Shown here piece by piece: positions 44,864 to 54,144 of a stretch of 64,000 nt of DNA. How positions within the stretch are numbered: position 1 is the stretch's first letter; each line of letters begins with the position of its first letter. The notes under the pieces are model-generated. The model saw nothing but the letters and a program-made list of their open reading frames with translations. It was not told the DNA's origin and made no database searches. Location of the stretch: assembly GCA_007116495.1 (NCBI GenBank), contig SKIJ01000015.1:1-64000 (forward strand), read 5' to 3'. The position numbers and the translations under genes were made by a program. Origin of the DNA: Cryomorphaceae bacterium. Lineage in GTDB: Bacteria; Bacteroidota; Bacteroidia; Flavobacteriales; Schleiferiaceae.

Positions 44864-45208
44864 TTAATTTCCCGGTATAGATTGTAACGTAATGGATCCA
44901 AAGTATCCGGCCTCAACCAATATTATAAACATCATGTACGGAATCAAGATGAGGGCTGGAAGCGAAATGGCCCAAATTAGGTTTTTTCGTTCGTACTTTA
45001 AGTGCATAAAATACATTACGATGTAATACGCTTTAACAAGTGTAAGGATGATAAAGACGTGATTCAATAAAAGCGTACCGGCGAATTTGGTCATCAAAAA
45101 AGGAGGCTTAACAATACCCAAGCCAACTTCAACGGCCGTTACGATAAGTAAAAGCCAAAATATATTCCAAATCCAACGGGTTCCTGCGGGTTGTGCGTGA
45201 TCAGACAT
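44864..45208 (-). CDS. cytochrome c oxidase subunit IV-type protein
   Basis: AYYIVMYFMHLKYERKNLIWAISLPALILIPYMMFIILVEAGY. Confidence 0.85.
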   Translation of the reverse strand: MSDHAQPAGTRWIWNIFWLLLIVTAVEVGLGIVKPPFLMTKFAGTLLLNHVFIILTLVKAYYIVMYFMHLKYERKNLIWAISLPALILIPYMMFIILVEAGYFGSITLQSIPGN

Positions 45209-45234
45209 AACGGTATATTGTTGTTAATTGATGG

Positions 45235-46152
45235 TTATACAAGGTAAAAGAACGTAAATACGAAAACCCATACGAGGTCAACGAAGTGCCAGTACAAACC
45301 AACCTTCTCTACCATCTCGTAGTGACCTCTGCGTTCGTAGGTGCCTTTCACAATGTTAAGAAAAATAATGAAGTTCAAAAGCACTCCGGTAAAAACGTGA
45401 AAACCGTGAAAACCGGTGATAAAGAAAAAGAAATTGGCGAACAGTGGATGACCATACTCATTTTCCTTCATGTTGGCACCCTGAACCACATAACTGTTCT
45501 CAACAAGGGGTAATGCTGTTTTGTGGTCTACAACTTCGTGTTCTTTACCCGGCAACAATAGCTGTAGCGATGGATCAGCTTTAAAGGCTGCAATAACATC
45601 TTCCGTAGCAAATTTCTCGTGATGGTCATGGGCCACACCCTCACCGTGAATGATATCGTGTAGAGATAACACATGCCCTTCGGAATCGGCAATTTTCGCC
45701 ATGCGTCCATCTTCAAAACGAACGGCGCCGTGTTCACCAACGATGAAGTGATACCACTCCCATGCTTGTGAACCCAAGAAAATGACACCACCTATGATGG
45801 TAGCGAGCATCCATATGGTTACACCTTTTTGGTTCATCTTGTGACCCTCGTTTACAGCCATTACCATGGTAACCGAACTCATAATGAGAATAAACGTCAT
45901 CAAGGCTACATAGAGAAGCGGGAACTCTCCGTGTAAAAACGGAAAATGTGTAAATACCGCATCGGGATCGGGCCAAAGGGATTCGAATTTAAACCGATAA
46001 ACACCGTAACCTATTAGGAAAGCACTAAACGTTAGAGCATCCGAAACGAGGAAAAACCACATCATCAGTTTGCCATAACTGGCACCTAGTGGCCTGTTAC
46101 CGCCTCCCCAAACGTTTTCATTACTTTGATCTACAGTTGCTTGTGTAGCCAT
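45235..46152 (-). CDS. cytochrome c oxidase subunit III (long form)
   Basis: KLMMWFFLVSDALTFSAFLIGYGVYR; FFFFITGFHGFHVFTGVLLNFIIFLNIVKGTYERRGHYEMVEKVGLYWHFVDLVWVFVFTFFYL. Confidence 0.95.
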   Translation of the reverse strand: MATQATVDQSNENVWGGGNRPLGASYGKLMMWFFLVSDALTFSAFLIGYGVYRFKFESLWPDPDAVFTHFPFLHGEFPLLYVALMTFILIMSSVTMVMAVNEGHKMNQKGVTIWMLATIIGGVIFLGSQAWEWYHFIVGEHGAVRFEDGRMAKIADSEGHVLSLHDIIHGEGVAHDHHEKFATEDVIAAFKADPSLQLLLPGKEHEVVDHKTALPLVENSYVVQGANMKENEYGHPLFANFFFFITGFHGFHVFTGVLLNFIIFLNIVKGTYERRGHYEMVEKVGLYWHFVDLVWVFVFTFFYLV

Positions 46153-46181
46153 TATCTCTTACTTTAAATTGAAATGCAATA

Positions 46182-46766
46182 TTACCGAACAAAATTTAAA
46201 AACAGGTACAAATATAACCATACGGCACCGAGAAAATGCCAAAAAATTGATGCTAATTCAAAGCCTAATTTGTTTTCTTTTGAATACAAACCTCTTAGGG
46301 CATTAATCATGGTTACAAAGAGTGCAATTATACCCCCTGCCAAGTGTAACAAATGGAAGAATGTAATCGCATAAATCCACGATCCACTGGTATTACTCCC
46401 TTCACCGGTGAAATAGATGCCGCGTTCTGTAAGGTCGTTCCATCCCAGAACTTGATACAAAACAAACCCAATCCCCAAGAGGAAGGCCGCTACAATTCCC
46501 GTATTGAACAAACCCATATTGTGCTGACGGATTGCAATCGCAGAAACGATTAGTGACACGCTAGACACAACAATAAGAATCGTGCTGATTAAAAACTCTG
46601 TTGGTAGGGCAAACTCCATCCATAGGCCCTTGTCTTCGAGTGTACCTTTACTTACTAAGAAACCCGATGTAAGCCCGGCAAACGCCATAAAAATACTCGC
46701 TTGAGCAATCCATAACATCGGCTTTTTTGCTCTTCTTCGCTGCTGTTTTAGTGTTTCGTCTGACAT
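46182..46766 (-). CDS. second heme-copper oxidase subunit III family protein (short form)
   Basis: IYAITFFHLLHLAGGIIALFVTMINALRGLY; FELASIFWHFLGAVWLYLYLFLNF. Confidence 0.9.
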   Translation of the reverse strand: MSDETLKQQRRRAKKPMLWIAQASIFMAFAGLTSGFLVSKGTLEDKGLWMEFALPTEFLISTILIVVSSVSLIVSAIAIRQHNMGLFNTGIVAAFLLGIGFVLYQVLGWNDLTERGIYFTGEGSNTSGSWIYAITFFHLLHLAGGIIALFVTMINALRGLYSKENKLGFELASIFWHFLGAVWLYLYLFLNFVR

Positions 46767-46772
46767 GTTTAA

Positions 46773-47675
46773 TTACGCGATAAAGTGATCAACTACCCAA
46801 ATGATTTGAGTTAATGTGAGATAAACAATGCTGTAGAGCATTAGTTTGCGAGCGGATGTGTTGTCTAACTTGCGCAACAACACCCATGCGCGAAACACCA
46901 AAACCAAACCCAGTAAAAATATTATAGACGTAGCGACTAAACTTACGGAAAAAGACCCCGCCAATCCAAAATAGGGCAGTAAAACCAGACCAAGCAATCC
47001 GGTTGAATACAATACAGTTTGAAATGCGGACGCTTTATCTTTTTGTCCGGAAGGCAACAAAACATACCCTGCCTTGGCGTAATCCTGATGCAACAACCAA
47101 GCAATGGCCCAAAAATGCGGAAATTGCCACAAAAACTGCCACGCAAACAACGTTCCCGGCTCAACGCCAAAGCGTCCTGTAGCAGCAACCCACCCCAACA
47201 TAATCGGAATCGCTCCGGGGAAGGCGCCCACGAAAACAGCAAATGACGTTTTTCCCTTTAATGGCGTATACACCAAAGCGTATAACACAACCGATGCTGC
47301 ACCAAAAATGAAGGTTAAAAAATTGAGTGTATAGAGCAACGATAATCCAACAACGGCCAACACAGTCGCAACAACAATGGCTTCCTTAGCGGAAAGCCGG
47401 CCAGCTGCTACCGGCCTATTGGCTGTTCGCGACATGCGAGCGTCTTCATGCTTTTCAATGATTTGATTGTATGCATTGGCAGCGCCGGTTACTAAAATAC
47501 CACCCAACACAAGTATGATGATTTCAATAGCTTGAACATTTGATACACCCAATAGGTAGCCCACCACTGATGAAAAAACAACACTGGATGACAGCCTGAG
47601 CTTCATCAAAGCGGTGTACTCACGCCACCTCGGAATCGTTAAAGTCTGCACAGCCGCTGTTTGATTTGTTTGCAT
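46773..47675 (-). CDS. ctaB: protoheme IX farnesyltransferase (heme O synthase)
   Basis: GAANAYNQIIEKHEDARMSRTANRPVAAGRLSAKEAI; YTPLKGKTSFAVFVGAFPGAIPIMLGWVAATG. Confidence 0.97.
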   Translation of the reverse strand: MQTNQTAAVQTLTIPRWREYTALMKLRLSSSVVFSSVVGYLLGVSNVQAIEIIILVLGGILVTGAANAYNQIIEKHEDARMSRTANRPVAAGRLSAKEAIVVATVLAVVGLSLLYTLNFLTFIFGAASVVLYALVYTPLKGKTSFAVFVGAFPGAIPIMLGWVAATGRFGVEPGTLFAWQFLWQFPHFWAIAWLLHQDYAKAGYVLLPSGQKDKASAFQTVLYSTGLLGLVLLPYFGLAGSFSVSLVATSIIFLLGLVLVFRAWVLLRKLDNTSARKLMLYSIVYLTLTQIIWVVDHFIA

Positions 47676-47693
47676 AGCTTAAATATCGGCCTG

Positions 47694-47701
47694 CAAAAAT
47701 A
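47694..47701 (-). promoter_or_regulatory. -7 promoter box TATTTTTG for the ctaB-cox operon
   Basis: exact TAnnTTTG on the minus strand. Confidence 0.6.
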
Positions 47702-47795
47702 ACTTAGCGGAACTCCACGGGAAAATCAATCCGTGGTTTTAAGATTTATTATCAATTATAAAGAATTGGCAAGCAGATGACAACTTATGCGATCA

Positions 47796-49061
47796 CTATG
47801 CTTTTCCTTTTAGCATCAGATTCCAATACATGTATGGCAATGCGTACTTCTTAAGCAGCCACATGCTGTATTTTTCTTTTGTGGTATCTACGAATGTTGA
47901 AATAAGCGGATCGCTCATGCGCTTATTGCCGTAACCAAACTCTGCCAATACCATTTTACCGTACCCAGTAACCAACGGACAAGACGAATACCCTTGATAA
48001 GCTTGGTTATCTGCTTTACTACCCGCGATGAGTTTTAAAATATTATCGACAACCACGGGAGCTTGCTTGCGAACTGCCGCACCTGTTTTAGCGGTAGGTA
48101 ATGCTGCTACATCCCCCAAGGCAAACACATTTGGATAGTCGGGATTTTGCATACTATGGATGTTTACGTTAGCCCACCCAGTATTGGGGCCTTCGATATG
48201 TGCAATGGGTGATTGCTTTATAAAATCCGGAGCAGACTGGGGAGGGGCTAAATGAAGCATATCGTATTTAATGGCTACCGTTGCTTGTCCGGTAACTTCT
48301 TCACCTATGCTCTGCTTCTCGTTTATGGCAATGCAATTGCTGTCGTCGGTTGCTGTGATGGTGAAGTAAACTTTCTTTTCCACTGAATCGATTTTGGTAA
48401 TTTTGTGGAAGAACTTCACCGTGATGCCATGCCTGTTGATGACATTCATAAGCGCAGGCAAAAACTCTTTAACACCAAAAACTACCGAACCAGGGGTGGC
48501 AAAAACTATATTGGTATCGCTGTCTACGCCCATGGATTTGAACATGTCCGCAGCCAAATACATGATTTTCTGCGGTGCACCTCCACATTTAATGGGTGTT
48601 GCTGCCTGCGTAAAAATTGCATTTCCACCCTTAAAGTTTTTGAGGGTTTCCCGGGTATATTCCGGGTCGATATAGTTTGAGCAAACACCACCCTTTCCCA
48701 TTGCCTCGCGTAGTCCTTCGATGCCATCTAAGTCTATTTGAATGCCGGGAGCCACCACCAAATACTCGTAGGTCAAAACATCACCGTTATTGAGCGATAC
48801 ACTATTGTTGTCCGGATCCAACGATTGAACGCGTTGCTGAATCCATTTAGCGCCATCCGGAATTAAATCCTTCTGGTCGCGTCGTGTTTTTTCCATGTCA
48901 AATGTATCGGCCCCAACCAATGTCCAAGCAGGCTGATACCAATGATCTGTGGAAGGATCAATAATGGCAACATCCAATTTTTTATCTTTCTTCAACAATT
49001 GAGCAGCTACAGTAATTCCTGCTGTTCCGGCTCCAATAATGGCAATTTGATGATGAGGCAT
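47796..49061 (-). CDS. sulfide:quinone oxidoreductase-like (SQRDL-type) FAD-dependent oxidoreductase
   Basis: QIAIIGAGTAGITVAAQLL; DHWYQPAWTLVGA; FTQAATPIKCGGAPQKIMYLA; YSSCPLVTGYGKMVLAEFGYG (both catalytic-type cysteines present). Confidence 0.88.
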   Translation of the reverse strand: MPHHQIAIIGAGTAGITVAAQLLKKDKKLDVAIIDPSTDHWYQPAWTLVGADTFDMEKTRRDQKDLIPDGAKWIQQRVQSLDPDNNSVSLNNGDVLTYEYLVVAPGIQIDLDGIEGLREAMGKGGVCSNYIDPEYTRETLKNFKGGNAIFTQAATPIKCGGAPQKIMYLAADMFKSMGVDSDTNIVFATPGSVVFGVKEFLPALMNVINRHGITVKFFHKITKIDSVEKKVYFTITATDDSNCIAINEKQSIGEEVTGQATVAIKYDMLHLAPPQSAPDFIKQSPIAHIEGPNTGWANVNIHSMQNPDYPNVFALGDVAALPTAKTGAAVRKQAPVVVDNILKLIAGSKADNQAYQGYSSCPLVTGYGKMVLAEFGYGNKRMSDPLISTFVDTTKEKYSMWLLKKYALPYMYWNLMLKGKA

Positions 49062-49277
49062 ACTACTAGTGTATATTTATTAAACAATTTGCAAAAGACG
49101 AACTCCATTGGCGCTTCAATTTTGAAACAAGGCGATTTTGCACAAAACAACAGAACCTAGGGCGGTAACGAAAATTTTAAATCGCAGATTCGCAGTTACC
49201 CTTTACATCGTCAAAATCGGATAGCTCTTTTACGCTTCAAATATACAATTTCACAAGTGCAGAAATAGTGACTAAAA

Positions 49278-50015
49278 TCACATATGCTTATTTTCCAACG
49301 CAGAACGCATAAGATTAAAACATTCATCGCGAAGCGCTTTAGCATCTTTATTTGATGAGTCTAGTGGAGGCAGAATGGTGGCGCGCAATAATCCGGGCAT
49401 TCCGCCGGCCAAAAAATCATAAGGCTGACGCCGCTTATTGTCGGGAAAAATCATAGGTAGTATGGGAACGCCCTCTTCCACCGCCAGGCGAAATGCGCCA
49501 ATTTTAAAAGGAGCTAGTACGTCATCACCTGTATCTAATATACCTCCCTCAGGATAAATGCAAACACCGCGTTTTCGCTTCAACTGATTGCGCGCTTCGT
49601 GAAACACATCCCGTCGACTGGCCAAACTACTTCGGTCTACGAGTATATTGGTACGCCGATAGTAAAAACCAAACACAGGTATGCGCTCCAATTCTACTTT
49701 GCCCACAAAGAGAAAAAGGTTGGGCACGGCTACGTAGGTAAGCATGATATCGAGCATGCTGGTATGATTGGCAACGATGATGTAGGTGGTTTTTCGTTTG
49801 TAATAATGACGATTTAATACACGCGGATAAAATCCCGACAACAGCAATACCATGTACGCCCAGATACGTGCAAATGCAAAAAACGGCCGATACCACCGAT
49901 CGGTTAACGAAAACAGTGTAATGAATGGAAATACCGTAACGATGGCTATGAAAATTGCCACGTAAAACCACGCGCGCCACAGTATTTGCAGCGGGAAAAA
50001 TATCTTCGACCACAT
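49278..50015 (-). CDS. 1-acyl-sn-glycerol-3-phosphate acyltransferase (PlsC-like)
   Basis: YIIVANHTSMLDIMLTYVAV; ICIYPEGGILDTGDD; start MWSKIFFPL (50015) preferred over 50078. Confidence 0.92.
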   Translation of the reverse strand: MWSKIFFPLQILWRAWFYVAIFIAIVTVFPFITLFSLTDRWYRPFFAFARIWAYMVLLLSGFYPRVLNRHYYKRKTTYIIVANHTSMLDIMLTYVAVPNLFLFVGKVELERIPVFGFYYRRTNILVDRSSLASRRDVFHEARNQLKRKRGVCIYPEGGILDTGDDVLAPFKIGAFRLAVEEGVPILPMIFPDNKRRQPYDFLAGGMPGLLRATILPPLDSSNKDAKALRDECFNLMRSALENKHM

Positions 50016-50020
50016 GCGGG

Positions 50021-50028
50021 CAAAAGTA
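50021..50028 (-). promoter_or_regulatory. -7 promoter box TACTTTTG directly before the plsC-like start codon
   Basis: exact TAnnTTTG, 5 nt before ATG 50015. Confidence 0.6.
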
Positions 50029-50080
50029 CCACATGAACATCTTATCTTCGCGGCAACATTATTACGAATACAAAACACCT

Positions 50081-51064
50081 ATGGCACGCATTCTAACCGG
50101 CATACAAAGTTCAGGAGAACAACACCTCGGCAATCTCTTAGGTGCTTTAGCTCCCGCCATTGAACTGTCGCAACGCCCAAACAACGAATCGTTTTTCTTT
50201 ATCGCGGATTTGCATTCACTCACTTCGCTTCGCGACGGGGAGCAACGAAAGCAAAACACACATGCAGCGGCAGCGGCATGGCTTGCCGCCGGCTTTGATG
50301 TAGAAAAAAATGTGTTTTATCGACAAAGCGACCTCCCGGAAGTCAACGAACTTACTTGGTATCTGGGGTGCTTTGCACCGTTTCCTATGCTGGCAAATGC
50401 GCATTCATTTAAAGACAAATCCGATCGGTTGAGCAACGTCAACGCAGGTTTATTTTACTACCCCGTTCTTATGGCGGCCGATATTCTTCTCTACGATGCA
50501 GATTTTGTACCGGTTGGAAAAGATCAAAAACAACACCTTGAAATCACGCGCGACTTAGCTGGCGCGCTGAATAATGCCTGTCAACAAGAGCTGCTCAAAT
50601 TACCTGAACCCTTGATACGTGATGAGGTAAAAACAGTACCGGGTACCGACGGACAAAAAATGAGTAAATCGTACGGAAACATCATCAATATTTTTGGCCC
50701 CGCAAAGCAGTTGAAGAAACAAGTAATGAGCATCATCACCGACAGCACTGCATTGGAAGACTCTAAAGACCCAGACAATTGTAATGTGGTTACCCTTTAT
50801 AAATTGGTTGCTTCACCGGAAGAGGTAGCCGAAATGGAAGACAACTATCGCAAAGGCGGTTACGGCTATGGGCATGCAAAAAAGGAATTGCTGCGTGTAC
50901 TTACAACACGTTTTGCTGAAGAACGGGATCGCTACGCATATTGGATCAATCGACCAAAGGAAATGGAAGACATTCTTAGAGCCGGAGCCGAGAAAGCACG
51001 ACCACACGCCGAGAACGTGCTCAATCGCGTTAGAGAGGCATTGGGCTTTGGCGGAATGCGCTAA
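50081..51064 (+). CDS. trpS: tryptophan--tRNA ligase
   Basis: MARILTGIQSSGEQHLGNLLGAL; VPVGKDQKQHLEITRDLA; KMSKSYGN. Confidence 0.97.
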   Translation: MARILTGIQSSGEQHLGNLLGALAPAIELSQRPNNESFFFIADLHSLTSLRDGEQRKQNTHAAAAAWLAAGFDVEKNVFYRQSDLPEVNELTWYLGCFAPFPMLANAHSFKDKSDRLSNVNAGLFYYPVLMAADILLYDADFVPVGKDQKQHLEITRDLAGALNNACQQELLKLPEPLIRDEVKTVPGTDGQKMSKSYGNIINIFGPAKQLKKQVMSIITDSTALEDSKDPDNCNVVTLYKLVASPEEVAEMEDNYRKGGYGYGHAKKELLRVLTTRFAEERDRYAYWINRPKEMEDILRAGAEKARPHAENVLNRVREALGFGGMR

Positions 51065-51070
51065 CGCTCA

Positions 51071-53506
51071 TCACCATTCCACTTCAAATTCGTACTGTTG
51101 TTTGGGTTCAGTCTTCTCCTCTCCTCGCAATTGCCGGCCTTGTTCGCGCATTTGGTCGCTTAAGCTTCGTCGAATTTGACGGTTGTCGAGCGATATTCTT
51201 GGGTTTGAAACCGGTCCCTTCATCGTTACCCATAAACGCGCACCACCTTCAGACGGAATGATCATTATATCGTCAAATTCGCTTTTCTTGCGTTTTCGCT
51301 CTGCGAATAGGGCTTCGCGTAAATCCATTCGCACCACGTAATCAATATCGTTGTCAAAGGTGTGCGTTCCTTCAAACTCAATATCCAAAACATTAGAGCG
51401 TATATCCATGGCGGGAATGTAAATAACGCCATTATTGATGCTTAACGTGTTGGATAATGTATTGAATCGCACATCGCGTAGTTCTTCCAAACGAGCAAAT
51501 CGCGACAACGCTTCCATAGGCTCAAAGTGAACCAAACGGCCATTGTCGAGTTGCAGTGTTGCATCGGCTGTAATGCTGTTGAGGGGAATATTAAGATTGG
51601 GTGTTAGAACCGCTAGAAGATTGACATCTGCTGATAACGTACCGTGAAGTTCGCGAGATGTAATAACATCTTGTCCAAAATTGTGAAACGCATCAAACAT
51701 TGCATTCATGTTGATGTCTTCACCTTTGGCTATAACCTGCATTTTATAAGGTTTTTCTTTCCCATCTATGAATAAATTGGCATAATTAATAGAGCCGTTA
51801 AGCGTTTTTACATTCTTTAATTTTGCCTGAAAGCCAGAGGGCGATAGTATACACGTTCCCTCGGTCTCTTTTGCGGAAAAGGAATCAAAGTGAAATTCAT
51901 TGAGCTCCATATTCAATTTTGCGACCACGCGTTCCGGGAAGCGCAGCACGTACGGATCATCAGATTGTCCTTGAGCTGCTAAAAACTCATCGAGCAATAA
52001 ATAGCGCGAGTACGCATTGGCCTCTAGCACTAATAATTCATTGGGTACCAGCAAAAAAGGCAAGAGGTTATTTAGTCGCCCTACAAAGGTTATATCGCTT
52101 TTCCCGGCAGCAATGGTTAGCGTATCAAACCGCAAGTCGTTTTTCTCCAATGAACACGAAGCGTTAAGGTTTGAATATGGAAGGTCACTATGTTTAAATT
52201 GAAAAGAACCATCGGTTATTTGCAGTGATCCGGCCGACTGAGCTGTGACGAAGTCGCGGGTTGTAATGGCGTTCAAAGACTGAAATCGGTTTTGAAAATG
52301 CAGATCAAACGATGCCTTACCACCAACATTATTAAGCGTATCGATGCCTGCCAAAACAAATAATTTTTCCAAGGAGATTTTAGCATCGGCTTGAAGCTCA
52401 ATAAGTGGTCGGTCAAAATCTTCTAACCCCATTGTCAGGTTAAAAGATCCCCCGTCGATGTTTCCGTTAAACGCTTCGACATCTAATGCGCCATTTTGCG
52501 TGCGAACATCTTTCCCGAATTGCAACGTGCCATTGGTTTGCACATCGGTAATGCGCAAAGCTCTATCGCGGATATCCAGCCCCCCATCTTTAAGAGCAAA
52601 GTCCAGCAGACGCTCTGATGCTCCAACGTCCGGGATATGTGTAGAAAAGGCCATGTCTAAACGCCCGTCAAGATCAAACCAATCAAGAGCATCGCGATAG
52701 GCGTCCGGCATAAGTCCTTTAACCGATTGCGCATTGAGGTTGTCTCCGGCAATGTAGACATCGGTTTCTTTATTCATTATAGAAACCTGAAAATGAAGCG
52801 GTTCGTTTTCCAACAAAAACTGCTTAGACTCAATAACAATATCATCACCAACCTTTTGAACGGAAAAATCAGCCTTTACGGCAACGGATCGATTATACGA
52901 AAAGTCGGATACCGTTAACTTGCGGTGCTCGACGTCTCCTTTACCTTTAATTCGAAATTCGCGATCGGAAAAATTGCCGTTTAGTTTAATGAAGTCGACT
53001 TGATCTACTACTAAAACGTCGCCATCGGAATAGCGAAACAATACATCACGCGCAAGGACTTCGTTAAGCGCAATGTTTACGGAAGATGTATCGTCGGTTG
53101 GTTTCCAAAACGACCAATTATTACTTCCATCTGCAAATGCACGTAGGTTGACAATTCCATTATCAAGAGACACACCGTATACTTGAATGTCATCACGCCA
53201 CAAATCCCATGGCCTAAAGTTGAGGTATGCCTTTTCCACGCTAATGAGTGTATCGCTGCTACCGGTAACGGCTTCCGGGATGTACACATTGGTAAACGCA
53301 ACGGACACCAATGGAAATTCGCGAAAAGACAAATGAATATCGCCCACGTCAACCTCTACAACGAGCTGTTTGTTAATTTGATTTACAACGGGTTGAATGA
53401 GCTTTTCTTGATGGTAATAAAAATAAATCATCGCACCACCTAACAGCAGAACGACAGAAAGCACAAGAAGTGCAACCCGAAAAAACCAACGTTTTAATTT
53501 GCTCAT
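51071..53506 (-). CDS. AsmA family protein
   Basis: N-terminal TM, then INKQLVVEVDVGDIHLSFREFPLVSVAFTNVYIPE; AsmA_2-like C-terminal region; start MSKLKRWF supported by -7 box at 53522-53529. Confidence 0.88.
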   Translation of the reverse strand: MSKLKRWFFRVALLVLSVVLLLGGAMIYFYYHQEKLIQPVVNQINKQLVVEVDVGDIHLSFREFPLVSVAFTNVYIPEAVTGSSDTLISVEKAYLNFRPWDLWRDDIQVYGVSLDNGIVNLRAFADGSNNWSFWKPTDDTSSVNIALNEVLARDVLFRYSDGDVLVVDQVDFIKLNGNFSDREFRIKGKGDVEHRKLTVSDFSYNRSVAVKADFSVQKVGDDIVIESKQFLLENEPLHFQVSIMNKETDVYIAGDNLNAQSVKGLMPDAYRDALDWFDLDGRLDMAFSTHIPDVGASERLLDFALKDGGLDIRDRALRITDVQTNGTLQFGKDVRTQNGALDVEAFNGNIDGGSFNLTMGLEDFDRPLIELQADAKISLEKLFVLAGIDTLNNVGGKASFDLHFQNRFQSLNAITTRDFVTAQSAGSLQITDGSFQFKHSDLPYSNLNASCSLEKNDLRFDTLTIAAGKSDITFVGRLNNLLPFLLVPNELLVLEANAYSRYLLLDEFLAAQGQSDDPYVLRFPERVVAKLNMELNEFHFDSFSAKETEGTCILSPSGFQAKLKNVKTLNGSINYANLFIDGKEKPYKMQVIAKGEDINMNAMFDAFHNFGQDVITSRELHGTLSADVNLLAVLTPNLNIPLNSITADATLQLDNGRLVHFEPMEALSRFARLEELRDVRFNTLSNTLSINNGVIYIPAMDIRSNVLDIEFEGTHTFDNDIDYVVRMDLREALFAERKRKKSEFDDIMIIPSEGGARLWVTMKGPVSNPRISLDNRQIRRSLSDQMREQGRQLRGEEKTEPKQQYEFEVEW

Positions 53507-53590
53507 CGTAGCATTAAAACGCAAAAGTAGTTAAATTACGTGTAGACGCAAGACGATTATGCACGAAGAGATGTTACGAAAAATAAAAAA

Positions 53591-53617
53591 CCGCTCACTT
53601 CAGTTGAAGAGAGCGGC
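53591..53617 (-). terminator. terminator of the RRM protein gene
   Basis: minus-strand ccgctctcttcaactgaagtgagcgg followed by tttttt. Confidence 0.85.
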
Positions 53618-53657
53618 TTTGAAAAACGGAAGTGACTAAAAGCCACTCGATGGTATG

Positions 53658-53918
53658 TTAGTACCGTGGACGTTCTTCACGTGGACGCGCTTCGTTTACG
53701 ACGAGTTGACGACCACCGAAATCGGCACCGTGCAATCCGTCGATGGCGCTTTGCGCGTCGTCATCGTTGGACATTTCAACGAACCCGAATCCACGGCTGC
53801 GTTGTGTTTCGCGATCTTTGATGATTCTTACAGAATCGACATCCCCATAAGATTCAAACGCTTGACGAAGTTCATCTTCGGTGCTGCGGAAGGGGATACT
53901 GGCTACATAAATTTTCAT
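53658..53918 (-). CDS. RNA recognition motif (RRM) RNA-binding protein
   Basis: MKIYVASIPFRSTEDELRQAFESYGDVDSVRIIKDRETQRSRGFGFVEMSND (RNP1/RNP2). Confidence 0.96.
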   Translation of the reverse strand: MKIYVASIPFRSTEDELRQAFESYGDVDSVRIIKDRETQRSRGFGFVEMSNDDDAQSAIDGLHGADFGGRQLVVNEARPREERPRY

Positions 53919-54044
53919 AATCGAAAAAAATTAAAAAACAGTCACATTCAGATGGCTAAAAAAAGCGTTTACTCTTAGTAGTTTCAAATAGCGTGACAAA
54001 TCAAAAACTAACAAAATGAACGATTTATATCTTCATTTCTGGGG

Positions 54045-54052
54045 CAAAGGTA
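54045..54052 (-). promoter_or_regulatory. -7 promoter box TACCTTTG for the RRM gene (leader of ~120 nt)
   Basis: exact TAnnTTTG on the minus strand. Confidence 0.6.
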
Positions 54053-54144
54053 CATCATAAAACCGTGGCGCATGCATTTACCTAATAATTTAATTTTTCG
54101 CAGCATTATGTGGTTCGTATCTTCGTGCCAAATATAAATGACGT

